Assembly: GCF_005405345.1 (NCBI RefSeq)
Contig: NZ_BJDW01000006.1
Location: forward strand, 62,001-126,000
DNA: 64,000 nucleotides
From: Enterococcus viikkiensis
Lineage (GTDB): Bacteria > Bacillota > Bacilli > Lactobacillales > Enterococcaceae
Direction: 5' to 3'
The position numbers were made by a program, and so were the translations under genes. Shown here one piece after another: positions 36,924 to 45,743 of this stretch. Under the pieces are notes generated by a model. The model saw only the letters and a list, made by a program, of their open reading frames with translations, was not told where the DNA came from and made no database searches. How positions within the stretch are numbered: the stretch's first letter is position 1; the number at the start of each line of letters is the position of its first letter.

Positions 36924-36974
36924 TTTTTTACTATCTATGATAATTCTCCTCCTTATAATTGTACAACTTACTTA

Positions 36975-37571
36975 TTATTTTATTCCTGCAACCCAACGAT
37001 TATAGGTTTCTATCGTTTTAGGATAAATCGGACTTTCACCTTCAACTAAATGTGCTAGCGTATGTTTTGTTTCAAAAGCCACAGCTTGATCTAGATCACT
37101 AAAAGCGATCACACGAGCATCTTCTACACTAGGAAAATTCCGGCCCGGCTCGATATAATCTGCCACATAAATAATTTTATCTAACAACGTCATCTCCGCA
37201 GATCCCGTCGTATGCAGACGGATCGCATTTAAGATTTCCTCATCAGTAATACTTAGCTCCCGCGCAACGAAATCTGCACCGACAAGTCCGTGCCAAATGG
37301 CGTTCCCATATTTTAATAATTCTGTTTTATTTTCAAAGTTTCCTTGATCGATGGCTAGTTGAAACTCTTCGTCTGAACGCTCTTTGGCATAATCATGAGT
37401 CAAAGCTGCGATACTGGCTTTTTCCGGTGATTCACCGAAACGTTCAGCCAAAGCGACTGCGGTTTCTTCTACTCCAAGGACATGCTTGAAGCGTCGTTCG
37501 CTCATTCGCATTTGAACAGCCTGCATCAAAGCTTCACGATCCATCGCCGTATACTCAGCACTATACTTCAT
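36975..37571 (-). CDS. yqeK: HD-domain Ap4A hydrolase/phosphatase YqeK
   Basis: HD-superfamily enzyme, 198 residues from ATG 37571. The metal ligands are in RFKHVLGVEETAVALAERFG, ALTHDYAKE, the IWHGLVGADF histidine and LHTTGS. YqeK proteins hydrolyse diadenosine tetraphosphate symmetrically. The gene overlaps the nadD stop, consistent with the conserved nadD-yqeK-rsfS order. The likely role is nucleotide housekeeping. Confidence 0.93.
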   Translation of the reverse strand: MKYSAEYTAMDREALMQAVQMRMSERRFKHVLGVEETAVALAERFGESPEKASIAALTHDYAKERSDEEFQLAIDQGNFENKTELLKYGNAIWHGLVGADFVARELSITDEEILNAIRLHTTGSAEMTLLDKIIYVADYIEPGRNFPSVEDARVIAFSDLDQAVAFETKHTLAHLVEGESPIYPKTIETYNRWVAGIK

Positions 37572-38196
37572 CAAGATATAAACCTTCTTCCGCGATATAT
37601 TCTCGTACCCGATCAGGGACTAAATAACGAATCGAACATCCTTGCTTTACTTGTTTACGAATGTAAGACGAGGAAAGCTGAATCTCAGGAACATCGACCC
37701 AAATAATCGGATAAGGACTTTCCGGTGTAAACCCTGCCCGCTTCACGCCGACAAAATTCACCAGCCGAATCAATTCATCGATTCGATGCCATTTTGGTAA
37801 ATAGGCCACTTCATCGCCGCCGATAATGAAATAATATTCCGTATCCGGATTTTCAGCAGTCATTTCCAACATCGTATCGATCGTATAACTCTTTCCCTTA
37901 CGTGCCAATTCTCTCGTATCCACCGACAAAAAGGAATTATCTTCGACTGCCAGCTTCACCATCGCCAATCGCTGCTTACTGTCGATCGTTTTCTTTTCAT
38001 CCACATGAGGCGGTAAATAACTCGGCAACAAATGTACTTCATCAAATCCCATTTTTTGACCCACCTGTTCCGCAATCATTAAATGCGCATGATGGATTGG
38101 ATTAAAATTTCCGCCTAATAGGCCCACTTGTTTTTTTGGCATTGTGGAAACCGTTAGCGGTTCAACCTTTGGAATCGTTAAGACATCTGAATACAC
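37561..38196 (-). CDS. nadD: Nicotinate-nucleotide adenylyltransferase
   Basis: Forms NaAD from nicotinate mononucleotide and ATP in NAD synthesis. Nucleotidyltransferase motif GGNFNPIHHAHL near residue 28, and ISSSYIRKQV-like motif (QLSSSYIRKQVKQG) near the end. It starts at GTG 38196, eight bases after AAGGAGG. The length is 211. It precedes yqeK with a short overlap. Confidence 0.95.
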   Translation of the reverse strand: MYSDVLTIPKVEPLTVSTMPKKQVGLLGGNFNPIHHAHLMIAEQVGQKMGFDEVHLLPSYLPPHVDEKKTIDSKQRLAMVKLAVEDNSFLSVDTRELARKGKSYTIDTMLEMTAENPDTEYYFIIGGDEVAYLPKWHRIDELIRLVNFVGVKRAGFTPESPYPIIWVDVPEIQLSSSYIRKQVKQGCSIRYLVPDRVREYIAEEGLYLDEV

Positions 38197-38232
38197 CCGT
38201 CATTCCTCCTTAGTATTTGAACGTATTTAGTA

Positions 38233-38544
38233 TTAGATTGCTTGCACTTCTTTTGAGATCTTTTGATATTTTTCTTTGCTTGACGCTTTATATAATACCA
38301 ATACTCGTCCAATGATTTGAACAATTTCACAGTTGATTTTCGCTTCTAAAACATGGGCGACTTCTTCAGCCACTTCATCAGTATTTTGTAACAAATTGAC
38401 TTTGATCAATTCTCTTTTTTCTAACGCTTCATTGATTTGAACAATCACTGCTTCATTCAGACCATTTTTGCCGATTTGAAAAATCGGTTGTAAGTGATGC
38501 GCCTGACTGCGTAAGAAACGTTTTTGTTTTCCTCTTAATTCCAT
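38233..38544 (-). CDS. yhbY: YhbY-family CRM-domain RNA-binding protein
   Basis: 103-residue single CRM domain that associates with pre-50S ribosomes. It has LRGKQKRFLRSQAHHLQPIFQIGKNGLN at the start, the GxxG-like IGKNGLNE loop, and ends in the IVQIIGRVLVLYK strand. AGGGGA precedes the ATG. It lies between yqeH and nadD as in other Firmicutes. Confidence 0.94.
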   Translation of the reverse strand: MELRGKQKRFLRSQAHHLQPIFQIGKNGLNEAVIVQINEALEKRELIKVNLLQNTDEVAEEVAHVLEAKINCEIVQIIGRVLVLYKASSKEKYQKISKEVQAI

Positions 38545-38581
38545 TATATTCCCCTTATTTGGATCTTCGTATTTTTATGTC

Positions 38582-39691
38582 TTAAACGAGTGCCTTACGA
38601 GTCAATACATCGACTCCTTTTGGTGCCCAACCAGCCACAACAGCCGGTTTTGATACCGTTACCCAGCCTAATCCGGCGAATACGATATCGGTTTTTTCTT
38701 TAATTGAAAATTCAAAACGCACTAATTCAGGAAAATCTGCAACTTCATCAGGCCGCGGCGGCTGCAATAAGCCTCCCACATGTTTCTCATAAAATGCATC
38801 AGCCTTTTCAAGTTTCGTCCGATGCGGTTCGATATCATTGGAGACATAGGCGACAAAAGATGCCCGCTCTCCTTGGATAAAATCAAAACGAGCCAAGCCA
38901 CCTAAAAACAAGGTTTGCCCTTCATTCAGCTGATAGACTTTCGGCTTGATTTCTTTATGAGGGGCGATGATTTTCAAATCTTTTTTACCAAGATAATGCG
39001 CCATCTGATGACGATGAATAATTCCTGGTGTATCAAATAGGTACTGACCGTCGTCCAGTGGAATTTCGATCTTATCTAAAGTCGTTCCCGGAAACTGTGA
39101 CGTCGTAATCAAATCTTGAACGCCAGCCGTTTGCTTAATGATTTGGTTGATTAACGTGGATTTCCCAACATTAGTCACCCCAACCACATACACATCGCGA
39201 CCTTCACGATATTCCTCAATTTTCGCTAATAGCTCTTCCATTTCATGGGGTTTGCGAGCGCTAGTCAATAAAATATCTACTGGCCGCAAGCCTTCCTCAT
39301 GGGCACGTTCACGCATCCATTGGGTCAAGCGACCGCGTTTCAACGATTTTGGCAGTAAATCCACTTTATTTCCGACTAACAAGACCGGATTGTCGCCGAC
39401 AAAACGGTGCAAGCCGGGAATCAACGAACCGTTAAAGTCAAAAATATCCACGACATTCACGATTAACGCATTTGCTTTTCCTAATTCATTTAACAAGCGT
39501 AAAAAATCGTCATCGGTTAATGAAACATCTTGAATCTCGTTGTAATGACGCAGGCGGAAACAACGTTGACAATATACTTCGCCGTTTTCCAACCCTTTTT
39601 CTAAAGCAGATTGCGGAGTATAGCCTAATTCATTGGGATGATTCGTTTGAATCTTCGCACCGCACCCGATACAATATAATTCTTCTTCCAT
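38582..39691 (-). CDS. yqeH: Circularly permuted ribosome-biogenesis GTPase YqeH
   Basis: 369-residue GTPase needed for 30S assembly. An N-terminal zinc finger (CIGC ... CQRC) precedes a circularly permuted G domain: G4 NKVDLLPK comes first, then G1 GVTNVGKSTLIN and G3 DTPG. A C-terminal domain follows. The ATG comes directly after the yqeG stop (TAA ATG), showing coupling. Confidence 0.96.
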   Translation of the reverse strand: MEEELYCIGCGAKIQTNHPNELGYTPQSALEKGLENGEVYCQRCFRLRHYNEIQDVSLTDDDFLRLLNELGKANALIVNVVDIFDFNGSLIPGLHRFVGDNPVLLVGNKVDLLPKSLKRGRLTQWMRERAHEEGLRPVDILLTSARKPHEMEELLAKIEEYREGRDVYVVGVTNVGKSTLINQIIKQTAGVQDLITTSQFPGTTLDKIEIPLDDGQYLFDTPGIIHRHQMAHYLGKKDLKIIAPHKEIKPKVYQLNEGQTLFLGGLARFDFIQGERASFVAYVSNDIEPHRTKLEKADAFYEKHVGGLLQPPRPDEVADFPELVRFEFSIKEKTDIVFAGLGWVTVSKPAVVAGWAPKGVDVLTRKALV

Positions 39692-40216
39692 TTATAATTC
39701 ACTCTTCCATTTCATCTCAGGGTCATTGCGTAATAAAATATGCATCACACGACGTTCAAAAAAACGATTGATTCGTGTATTCCAACCATCCGTGTCAAGA
39801 ATTGGGCGTACCAGAATGCTGCGAATCCCAGCAGCACTAGCACCACGGATATCCGTCATAACTTGATCACCGATCATAACTATTTCATCCTTTGAAACAC
39901 CAAGTTGCTGTTGCGCATTTTTTATTCCTACAGAAAAAGGTTTCATCGCCCGCGAAACAAAGTCCAACTGAAAACTTTCCAGCGCTTTAGCCACCCGACT
40001 CGCCTTATTATTTGAGACAACAACAACTGGAATCCCGGCGTCATCCATCATTTTTAACCAATCAATCAGCTCTTTGGTCCCGTTAGGATTGTTCCAAGCA
40101 ATTAAGGTATTATCCAAATCTGTCAACACAGCTTTAAAGCCATGAGCCTTCAATTGTTCTGGGGTAATTTGATAAATGGCTTCGACCATCCACGTTGGTT
40201 TGAATTTATCTAACAT
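39692..40216 (-). CDS. yqeG: YqeG-family HAD-IIIA phosphatase
   Basis: 174 residues, HAD superfamily subfamily IIIA. Motifs: DLDNTLIAWNN (nucleophile Asp), VVSNNK, and GDQVMTDIRGASAAG. I start at the ATG 40216 after AGGAG; a GTG-like extension to 40231 is less likely. It is the first gene of the conserved yqeG-yqeH-yhbY-nadD-yqeK-rsfS operon. Substrate unknown. Confidence 0.92.
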   Translation of the reverse strand: MLDKFKPTWMVEAIYQITPEQLKAHGFKAVLTDLDNTLIAWNNPNGTKELIDWLKMMDDAGIPVVVVSNNKASRVAKALESFQLDFVSRAMKPFSVGIKNAQQQLGVSKDEIVMIGDQVMTDIRGASAAGIRSILVRPILDTDGWNTRINRFFERRVMHILLRNDPEMKWKSEL

Positions 40217-40610
40217 GGCAACTCCTATCACTTTTTTTATACATCTACAAAACCTGATTATAACGCAATTTTTCAGAAATCTCTACATTTGACTACAAAG
40301 GTTTTAGAAAGACTTTATGAACCCTCGAGCTTTTTGCGTATTAAACAAAAATTGGGGCTTATTATCAAAGAAAAATTAGCTTGAAGAGTAGATTTTTTAG
40401 ATTCGCAACAATTCACACTTATTTTCGTCACTCGATCATTCTGTTAAACAGTTAAGTCCAGCTATAGTTTTTTACTCGTTACTACTTTTAACTAAAAAAA
40501 GAACTGACCCCTAGTTCATAAATAAAGTTAAATTTTTAAAATATCAAAAAATTCTCTATCTTCGTACACATACGATTCCACTAGTTGCACTACAGCGCAA
40601 AGTGGAGCTC
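40217..40610. other. Gene-free interval
   Basis: About 390 bases of AT-rich sequence upstream of yqeG. A minus-strand frame of 68 codons (40528-40734) exists but overlaps the terminator and the start of the ATPase 3' region, and has no ribosome site. I see no gene, repeat family or RNA here. Confidence 0.5.
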
Positions 40611-40646
40611 GCAAAAAAAAAAGACTAGGCTTTGTTTGCCTAGTCT
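40611..40646 (-). terminator. Terminator of the amino-acid ABC operon
   Basis: Stem AGACTAGGC/GCCTAGTCT with ten T on the minus strand. Confidence 0.88.
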
Positions 40647-40654
40647 CGGGGTTA

Positions 40655-41389
40655 TTATAATACTTTGGATAAAAAGTCGATGGTTCGTGAATTTTTGGTA
40701 TGGTCAAAGACTTCTTCTGGAGTCCCTTCTTCAACGATCACGCCACCGTCCATAAAGATCACACGGTCGCCGACTTCTTTGGCAAAACCCATTTCATGAG
40801 TCACAATCATCATGGTCATGCCTTCTTTGGCCAGCTGTTGCATAACTTCCAGAACATCCCCGACCATTTCAGGATCAAGTGCTGATGTGGGTTCATCAAA
40901 AAGCATTACGTCTGGCTGCATCGCTAACGCTCGTGCGATCGCGATTCGTTGTTGCTGTCCGCCGGATAACGATTGTGGATAGGCATCTGCTTTTTCTGAC
41001 AAGCCGACTTTTTCCAATAATTCTTTAGCAATGACTTCTGCTTCTGCTTTCGCCAAACCTTTGACCTTTATTGGTGACAACATAATATTGTCTAACACCG
41101 TCATATTAGGGAATAGATTGAACTGTTGGAAAACCATTCCCATTTTTTCCCGCGTCTTAAAAATATCATTTTTCTTATCTGTAATATCCGTACCTTCAAA
41201 TTTGATTGAACCAGAAGTTGGAACCTCTAATAAATTGACACAGCGCAAAAAGGTACTTTTCCCCGATCCAGAAGGACCAATAATTACGACCACTTCACCT
41301 GGTGTAATTTCTGCTGAAATATCTTTCAACACTTCATTGTCACCAAATTTTTTATTTAAATGTTCTATTTGAATCAATGCTTCTGTCAT
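40655..41389 (-). CDS. glnQ-like: Polar amino-acid ABC transporter ATP-binding protein
   Basis: 244-residue HisP/GlnQ-type ATPase: Walker [10 protein letters not shown] near residue 38, [16 protein letters not shown]-loop region, signature [17 protein letters not shown], Walker [15 protein letters not shown] and H-loop VTHEM. It is the last gene of an importer operon with one permease and a binding lipoprotein. Substrate class: polar or basic amino acids. Confidence 0.95.
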   Translation of the reverse strand: MTEALIQIEHLNKKFGDNEVLKDISAEITPGEVVVIIGPSGSGKSTFLRCVNLLEVPTSGSIKFEGTDITDKKNDIFKTREKMGMVFQQFNLFPNMTVLDNIMLSPIKVKGLAKAEAEVIAKELLEKVGLSEKADAYPQSLSGGQQQRIAIARALAMQPDVMLFDEPTSALDPEMVGDVLEVMQQLAKEGMTMMIVTHEMGFAKEVGDRVIFMDGGVIVEEGTPEEVFDHTKNSRTIDFLSKVL

Positions 41390-41407
41390 TATTATTCACC
41401 TCTACAC

Positions 41408-42097
41408 TTATCGTTGGTAGCCTTTGCCAAGTTTTTTCTCCCATAAGTTCAGCAGACGCGAGGTGATGAAGGTCATCACAAAATAAAGTCCCGCCGCCAC
41501 AATCAATGGTTCTAATGGAATATAGGAGTTTGATACAACGATTTGAGCTGAGCCCATCAATTCATTAATTCCAATCGTTGCCAGTAAAGACGAATCCTTG
41601 ATTAAGGTAACAAATTCATTACCTAGAGGAGGTAAAATATTTCTTAGCGCCTGTGGCAAAATGACATACCGCATTGTTTGAGCAGGACGCAGCCCTAATG
41701 AGTGGGCCGCTTCTGTTTGACCAAAATTGACTGCGGTAATCCCACCACGAATGATTTCCGCCACATAAGCTCCTGAGTTCAATGATAAAATAATCATCCC
41801 AGGAAACAATCGATTGACGCTAACCGATAGAACTCCCACATCTAAATCCTTCGAAGGAAAGAAACCTTGTAAGATCAAAAACCCGATTGTAATTTGTAGT
41901 AACATCGGAGTGCCACGCAGCACCTCGATATAAATATTTGCCAGCCAGTTTAGTGGTTTGTGCTTCGACAATTTCAACAAAGCCATGACCAAACCGATCA
42001 GTGTCCCTAAGCAAACAGTCACCAGTGAAATACCCACAGTGATTCCCGCGCCGGAAATGAAGTAAGATACGTATTTATTTAAAAATGAAAAATCCAA
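41408..42097 (-). CDS. Amino-acid ABC transporter permease
   Basis: 229 residues with about five membrane helices. It matches the His/Glu/Gln permease family at YIEVLRGTPMLLQI and the cytoplasmic loop EAAHSLGLRPAQTMRYVILPQALRNILPPLGNE (positions about 140-175). The start is TTG, after GAGGTATAAGCT. As only one permease is encoded, the complex is expected to be a homodimer. Confidence 0.94.
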   Translation of the reverse strand: MDFSFLNKYVSYFISGAGITVGISLVTVCLGTLIGLVMALLKLSKHKPLNWLANIYIEVLRGTPMLLQITIGFLILQGFFPSKDLDVGVLSVSVNRLFPGMIILSLNSGAYVAEIIRGGITAVNFGQTEAAHSLGLRPAQTMRYVILPQALRNILPPLGNEFVTLIKDSSLLATIGINELMGSAQIVVSNSYIPLEPLIVAAGLYFVMTFITSRLLNLWEKKLGKGYQR

Positions 42098-42108
42098 AGC
42101 TTATACCT

Positions 42109-42951
42109 CTATTCTTTTGCTGATTTTTCGGCTAGTTCATGGTTTTGTTTTACAAATTCATCAATCTTGCCTTCGTCACTCAATTTTTTGATAATTTTGT
42201 TTAACTCCGTTTGGAATTGATCACTGCCTTTTGGTAATGCAATGGCAAAAGCTTCATCATTAGAGGCTTTTAAATCAATGTTAGCAATCATTAAATCTGG
42301 ATTTTGTTCTACGTAAGACTCAGCGATTGTTTTTTCGACAACCATCGCGTCCAAAGAGCCACTATTGACTTCAATCACCATGTTCGGTACTTTTTCGATT
42401 GAAACAAGTTTCGCATCTTTAAGTTGTGTCTTGACGATGTCTTCTTGAATTGAACCTTTTTGGGCACCAACATTTTTATCTTTCAATGCATCAACACTCG
42501 TAAACTTGTCTTGATTTTTTTTGTTGATGATCAAAACTTGTGGTGGATTGTAGTAGTTATCTGTGAAGTTAAATTGTTCTTTCCGTTCCTTTGTTGCTGA
42601 GATTGCTGAAATCGCGATATCTGATTTGCCCTCTTTTAATGAAGCTAAGACTGTATTAAAGCTCATATCCGAAACTTCCGCTTTCACGCCTAATTCTTTG
42701 GCGATCGCATTCACTAAATCAATATCCGCCCCAACAATTTTATCTTTACCATCTACCATGGTATGAAATTCAAACGGTGCGTAGTCAGCTGATGTAGCGA
42801 CTTTTAAGACGCCCGCCTTTTTGATTGCTGCTAATTGGTCCTCAGATTTTGCATTTGATGAGGAATCTGCAGTTTTATCGCTGCCCCCACCACATGCTGC
42901 TAAAGTAAATAATGCTATTAATGTCATAACTATGCCGGTAATCTTTTTCAT
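42109..42951 (-). CDS. Amino-acid-binding lipoprotein
   Basis: 280-residue solute-binding protein family 3. Lipobox FTLAACGGG. The ligand-binding regions are SADYAPFEFHTMVDGKDKIVGADIDLVNAIAKELG, the SAISATKERKEQFNFTDNYY stretch and GAQKGSIQE. It is the first gene of the permease-ATPase operon. It is a close paralogue of the next upstream binding protein. Ligand likely a polar or basic amino acid. Confidence 0.94.
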   Translation of the reverse strand: MKKITGIVMTLIALFTLAACGGGSDKTADSSSNAKSEDQLAAIKKAGVLKVATSADYAPFEFHTMVDGKDKIVGADIDLVNAIAKELGVKAEVSDMSFNTVLASLKEGKSDIAISAISATKERKEQFNFTDNYYNPPQVLIINKKNQDKFTSVDALKDKNVGAQKGSIQEDIVKTQLKDAKLVSIEKVPNMVIEVNSGSLDAMVVEKTIAESYVEQNPDLMIANIDLKASNDEAFAIALPKGSDQFQTELNKIIKKLSDEGKIDEFVKQNHELAEKSAKE

Positions 42952-43116
42952 CCTGGTTCCTCCTAATATAGGTCACTATTTTTGAAAGCTTATTTCAATG
43001 AATTTATTATAGCATGAAATTTTCATAAAACAAGTAAAAAGTGTATAAATATCGATAGCTAATGAAATTAATCGATTTTTACTGTATATATGCAGCAAAC
43101 TAATGAATAAATATTT

Positions 43117-43923
43117 TTATTCTCCGCCTTTTTGTGCTAACTGATTGTTTTCTTCTACCATTTTGTCGATCGTTCCATCTGACTTCATTTCTTTGATATA
43201 TTTATCTAGCTTCTTCACCAGTTTCTCGTTTCCTTTTGGCACTGCGATGCACAAAGAGTCTTCCTTCATGCTTTTTAATGGGATTTCAGCGATCATCAAC
43301 TCTGGATTTTGATTCACATACGCATCAGCTACGGTTTTTTCTACAACGAGTCCATCTAGCGAACCCTTTTTCACTTCAAGAAAAATATTTGGCAGCTTTT
43401 CAATTGAGACTAATTTTGCGTCTTTCATTTGCTGTTTTACGATATTTTCTTGGATCGTTCCTTTTTGCGCCCCAACTTGTTTCCCAGCAAAACTTTCGAT
43501 TGAGTTTAGTTTATCAGCATTTTTCTTATTAATCACGATTACTTGTGGAGAAGTATAATAATCCGTCGTAAAATCAAAGCTCTTTTCCCGCTCACTGGTT
43601 ACCGAGATAGCTGAGACGGCGATATCGGCTTTGCCTTCTTTGGCCGCTGCCAAAACTGCATTAAAACTCATATCGACCCAATCCACTTTGACGCCCATTT
43701 TTTTAGCAATCGCTTCAACCATTTCTATATCCGCCCCGACAATCTTATCTTTCCCGTTAATCGTCGTGTGAAAACCAAAGGGTGCGTAATCCGGGGACGT
43801 AGCGACTTTAATGACCCCTTTTTCTTTAATCGTATCCAATTTGTCCGCTTCTTTTTTACTGCCACAGGCCGCTAATGACAATAAAATTACTCCCGCTAAA
43901 ACAACCTTCATCATTTTTTTCAT
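43117..43923 (-). CDS. Second amino-acid-binding lipoprotein (paralogue)
   Basis: 268 residues, lipobox LSLAACGSK. It shares long stretches with the neighbouring binding protein (TSPDYAPFGFHTTINGKDKIVGADIEMVEAIAKK and VGAQKGTIQENIVKQQMKDAKLVSIEKLPN), so it arose by duplication. A 165-base gap separates the two genes without a strong terminator. It has no permease of its own and may feed the same transporter. Confidence 0.93.
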   Translation of the reverse strand: MKKMMKVVLAGVILLSLAACGSKKEADKLDTIKEKGVIKVATSPDYAPFGFHTTINGKDKIVGADIEMVEAIAKKMGVKVDWVDMSFNAVLAAAKEGKADIAVSAISVTSEREKSFDFTTDYYTSPQVIVINKKNADKLNSIESFAGKQVGAQKGTIQENIVKQQMKDAKLVSIEKLPNIFLEVKKGSLDGLVVEKTVADAYVNQNPELMIAEIPLKSMKEDSLCIAVPKGNEKLVKKLDKYIKEMKSDGTIDKMVEENNQLAQKGGE

Positions 43924-43988
43924 TTACAGACCTCCATTACTATGTTGAAAACAGTATAGCATATTATTTCACTATTTACAGATATAAA

Positions 43989-44002
43989 TGAATATTTATT
44001 TA
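43989..44002 (-). promoter_or_regulatory. ARG-box-like site upstream of the second binding protein
   Basis: TGAATATTTATTTA differs in one base from the TGAAT-WWWW-ATTCA operator core. It is similar to the boxes upstream of the OTC gene. Could also be chance in AT-rich DNA. Confidence 0.35.
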
Positions 44003-44052
44003 AATTTTCGCAAAAAAGATAGTCATGATTAGATTTATATTCATTTTGACGC

Positions 44053-44080
44053 CTAAAAAAGCGACGGCTTCTGCCGTCGC
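44053..44080 (-). terminator. fab/acc operon terminator
   Basis: Perfect stem AGCGACGGC/GCCGTCGCT, then a T-run, directly after the accA stop. Confidence 0.9.
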
Positions 44081-44866
44081 TTAAAATTTACGAAAACGTT
44101 GGTAACGTTTCTCGATTAATTCTTCTTTTGAGTATCGTGCTAACTCCGTCAGCTTTTCAATTAAAGCCTTTTGCATCATGCGAATGATTTTGTCTTCGCT
44201 AAGTTTTTTACCTTTTAGCGTTTCGGGAATCACTCGATCGATCACATCTAGCTCCAATAATTCAGCAGCGGTGATTTTCATCAGCTCGGCTGCTTCATCG
44301 GCTCGCTTGCCATCCTTCCAAAGAATCGAGGCAAAGCCTTCTGGCGATAAAATCGCATAAATACTGTATTCCATCATCCAAACTTCGTCAGCAACAGCTA
44401 AAGCTAATGCGCCACCACTGCCGCCTTCACCAGTCACAATCGAAATGATTGGTACGCGTAAATCGGACATTTCCATCAAGTTACGTGCAATCGCTTCGCC
44501 TTCTCCCCGCTCTTCGGCTTCAACCCCACAAAAGGCACCTGGTGTATTGACAAAGCAAATCACCGGACGATTGAATTTCTCCGCCTGCTTCATCAAGCGT
44601 AATGCCTTACGATAACCTTCGGGATTCGGTTGACCAAAATTGCGATCCATGTTTTCTTTCAGGTTTGCGCCTTTTTGGATGCCAACGACCGTCACTGGGT
44701 TTCCCGCCAGCTTAGCTATTCCGCCAACAATTGCAGGATCATCGCCAAAGGAGCGATCCCCATGAAATTCTTGAAAATCAGTAAAGATTTTTTCGAAATA
44801 ATCAAGGCTGGTTAAGCGCTCTTGGTGTCGCGCTAATTTTACAATTTCTCCAGCAGTCAGACTCAT
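44081..44866 (-). CDS. accA: Acetyl-CoA carboxylase carboxyltransferase subunit alpha
   Basis: 261 residues, shorter than the E. coli alpha subunit as in other lactic acid bacteria. With AccD it carries carboxyl from biotin to acetyl-CoA. Visible blocks: [34 protein letters not shown], the oxyanion-forming [19 protein letters not shown], and the [17 protein letters not shown] region. It overlaps accD by four bases and is the last gene of the operon. Confidence 0.96.
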   Translation of the reverse strand: MSLTAGEIVKLARHQERLTSLDYFEKIFTDFQEFHGDRSFGDDPAIVGGIAKLAGNPVTVVGIQKGANLKENMDRNFGQPNPEGYRKALRLMKQAEKFNRPVICFVNTPGAFCGVEAEERGEGEAIARNLMEMSDLRVPIISIVTGEGGSGGALALAVADEVWMMEYSIYAILSPEGFASILWKDGKRADEAAELMKITAAELLELDVIDRVIPETLKGKKLSEDKIIRMMQKALIEKLTELARYSKEELIEKRYQRFRKF

Positions 44867-45732
44867 TTTTCACCCCAGCCTTTCTGTTGATGAAGTGCTA
44901 ATAATTGTGTTAAACGGTCCCGTAGCTCTAAACGAGGAACGATTTGATCAATAAATCCATGCTGCAATAAAAATTCCGCTTTTTGAAAATCATCGGGTAA
45001 TTGCTGGCGAATCGTCTGTTCAATAACCCGACGTCCAGCAAAACCGACTAAAGTTTGCGGTTCAGCAAGAATGATATCACCTTCCATTGCGAAGCTGGCT
45101 GTTACCCCACCAGTTGTTGGGTCAGTTAAGACCGTGATGTATAAAAGCCCCGCATTGCTATGACGTTTCACAGCCGCAGAGATTTTTGCCATCTGCATCA
45201 AAGAAAAGATCCCTTCTTGCATGCGGGCACCACCAGAAGCCGTAAAGAGTACAACTGGTAATTTTTCACTGACAGCTTGTTCAAATAAGCGAGTTATTTT
45301 CTCCCCTACGACGGTACCCATACTTCCCATAATGAAGTTGGCATCCATCACACCGATAGCGACCGTTTCACCATTGATCGAGGCTTTTCCTGTCAGAACA
45401 GCCTCGTCCAAACCGGTTGTCTCACGAGTCTTTTCGATCTTGGTTAAATAATCCGGAAAATCAATGGGATTTTTCTGAGGTAAGTCGTTGTTCCAATCGA
45501 TCAAGCTTTTTTCATCAATCGTTAGCGCCAAACGTTCCCAAGCACTGATCCGGAAACTGTAGCCGCAATGCGGACAAACTTTTTCGGCACCCATTTCTTT
45601 TTTGTACAAGGTCCGTTTACAATTCGGGCACTTCGCCCACATATCATCTGGTACAGTTGGCTTCGTTGTCGGCGCACTATCGCGGTTAGGATTGATCCGA
45701 ATGTAGTTTTTTTTCTTATTAAAAAGTCCCAC
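44863..45732 (-). CDS. accD: Acetyl-CoA carboxylase carboxyltransferase subunit beta
   Basis: 289 residues. The N-terminal zinc finger [22 protein letters not shown] is followed by the crotonase-fold carboxyltransferase domain with [21 protein letters not shown] and [13 protein letters not shown]. It is coupled to accA by ATGA overlap and lies eleven bases downstream of accC. Confidence 0.97.
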   Translation of the reverse strand: MGLFNKKKNYIRINPNRDSAPTTKPTVPDDMWAKCPNCKRTLYKKEMGAEKVCPHCGYSFRISAWERLALTIDEKSLIDWNNDLPQKNPIDFPDYLTKIEKTRETTGLDEAVLTGKASINGETVAIGVMDANFIMGSMGTVVGEKITRLFEQAVSEKLPVVLFTASGGARMQEGIFSLMQMAKISAAVKRHSNAGLLYITVLTDPTTGGVTASFAMEGDIILAEPQTLVGFAGRRVIEQTIRQQLPDDFQKAEFLLQHGFIDQIVPRLELRDRLTQLLALHQQKGWGEK

Positions 45733-45743
45733 TTAAATTCCTC

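Noticed and set aside
40550-40610. tRNA-like folding around CCACT...AGTGG
   Set aside because: No T-loop, acceptor stem or anticodon arm could be assembled; only a short hairpin.
40528-40734. 68-codon minus-strand frame downstream of the amino-acid ABC ATPase
   Set aside because: It overlaps the ATPase 3' end and the terminator, and has no ribosome site.
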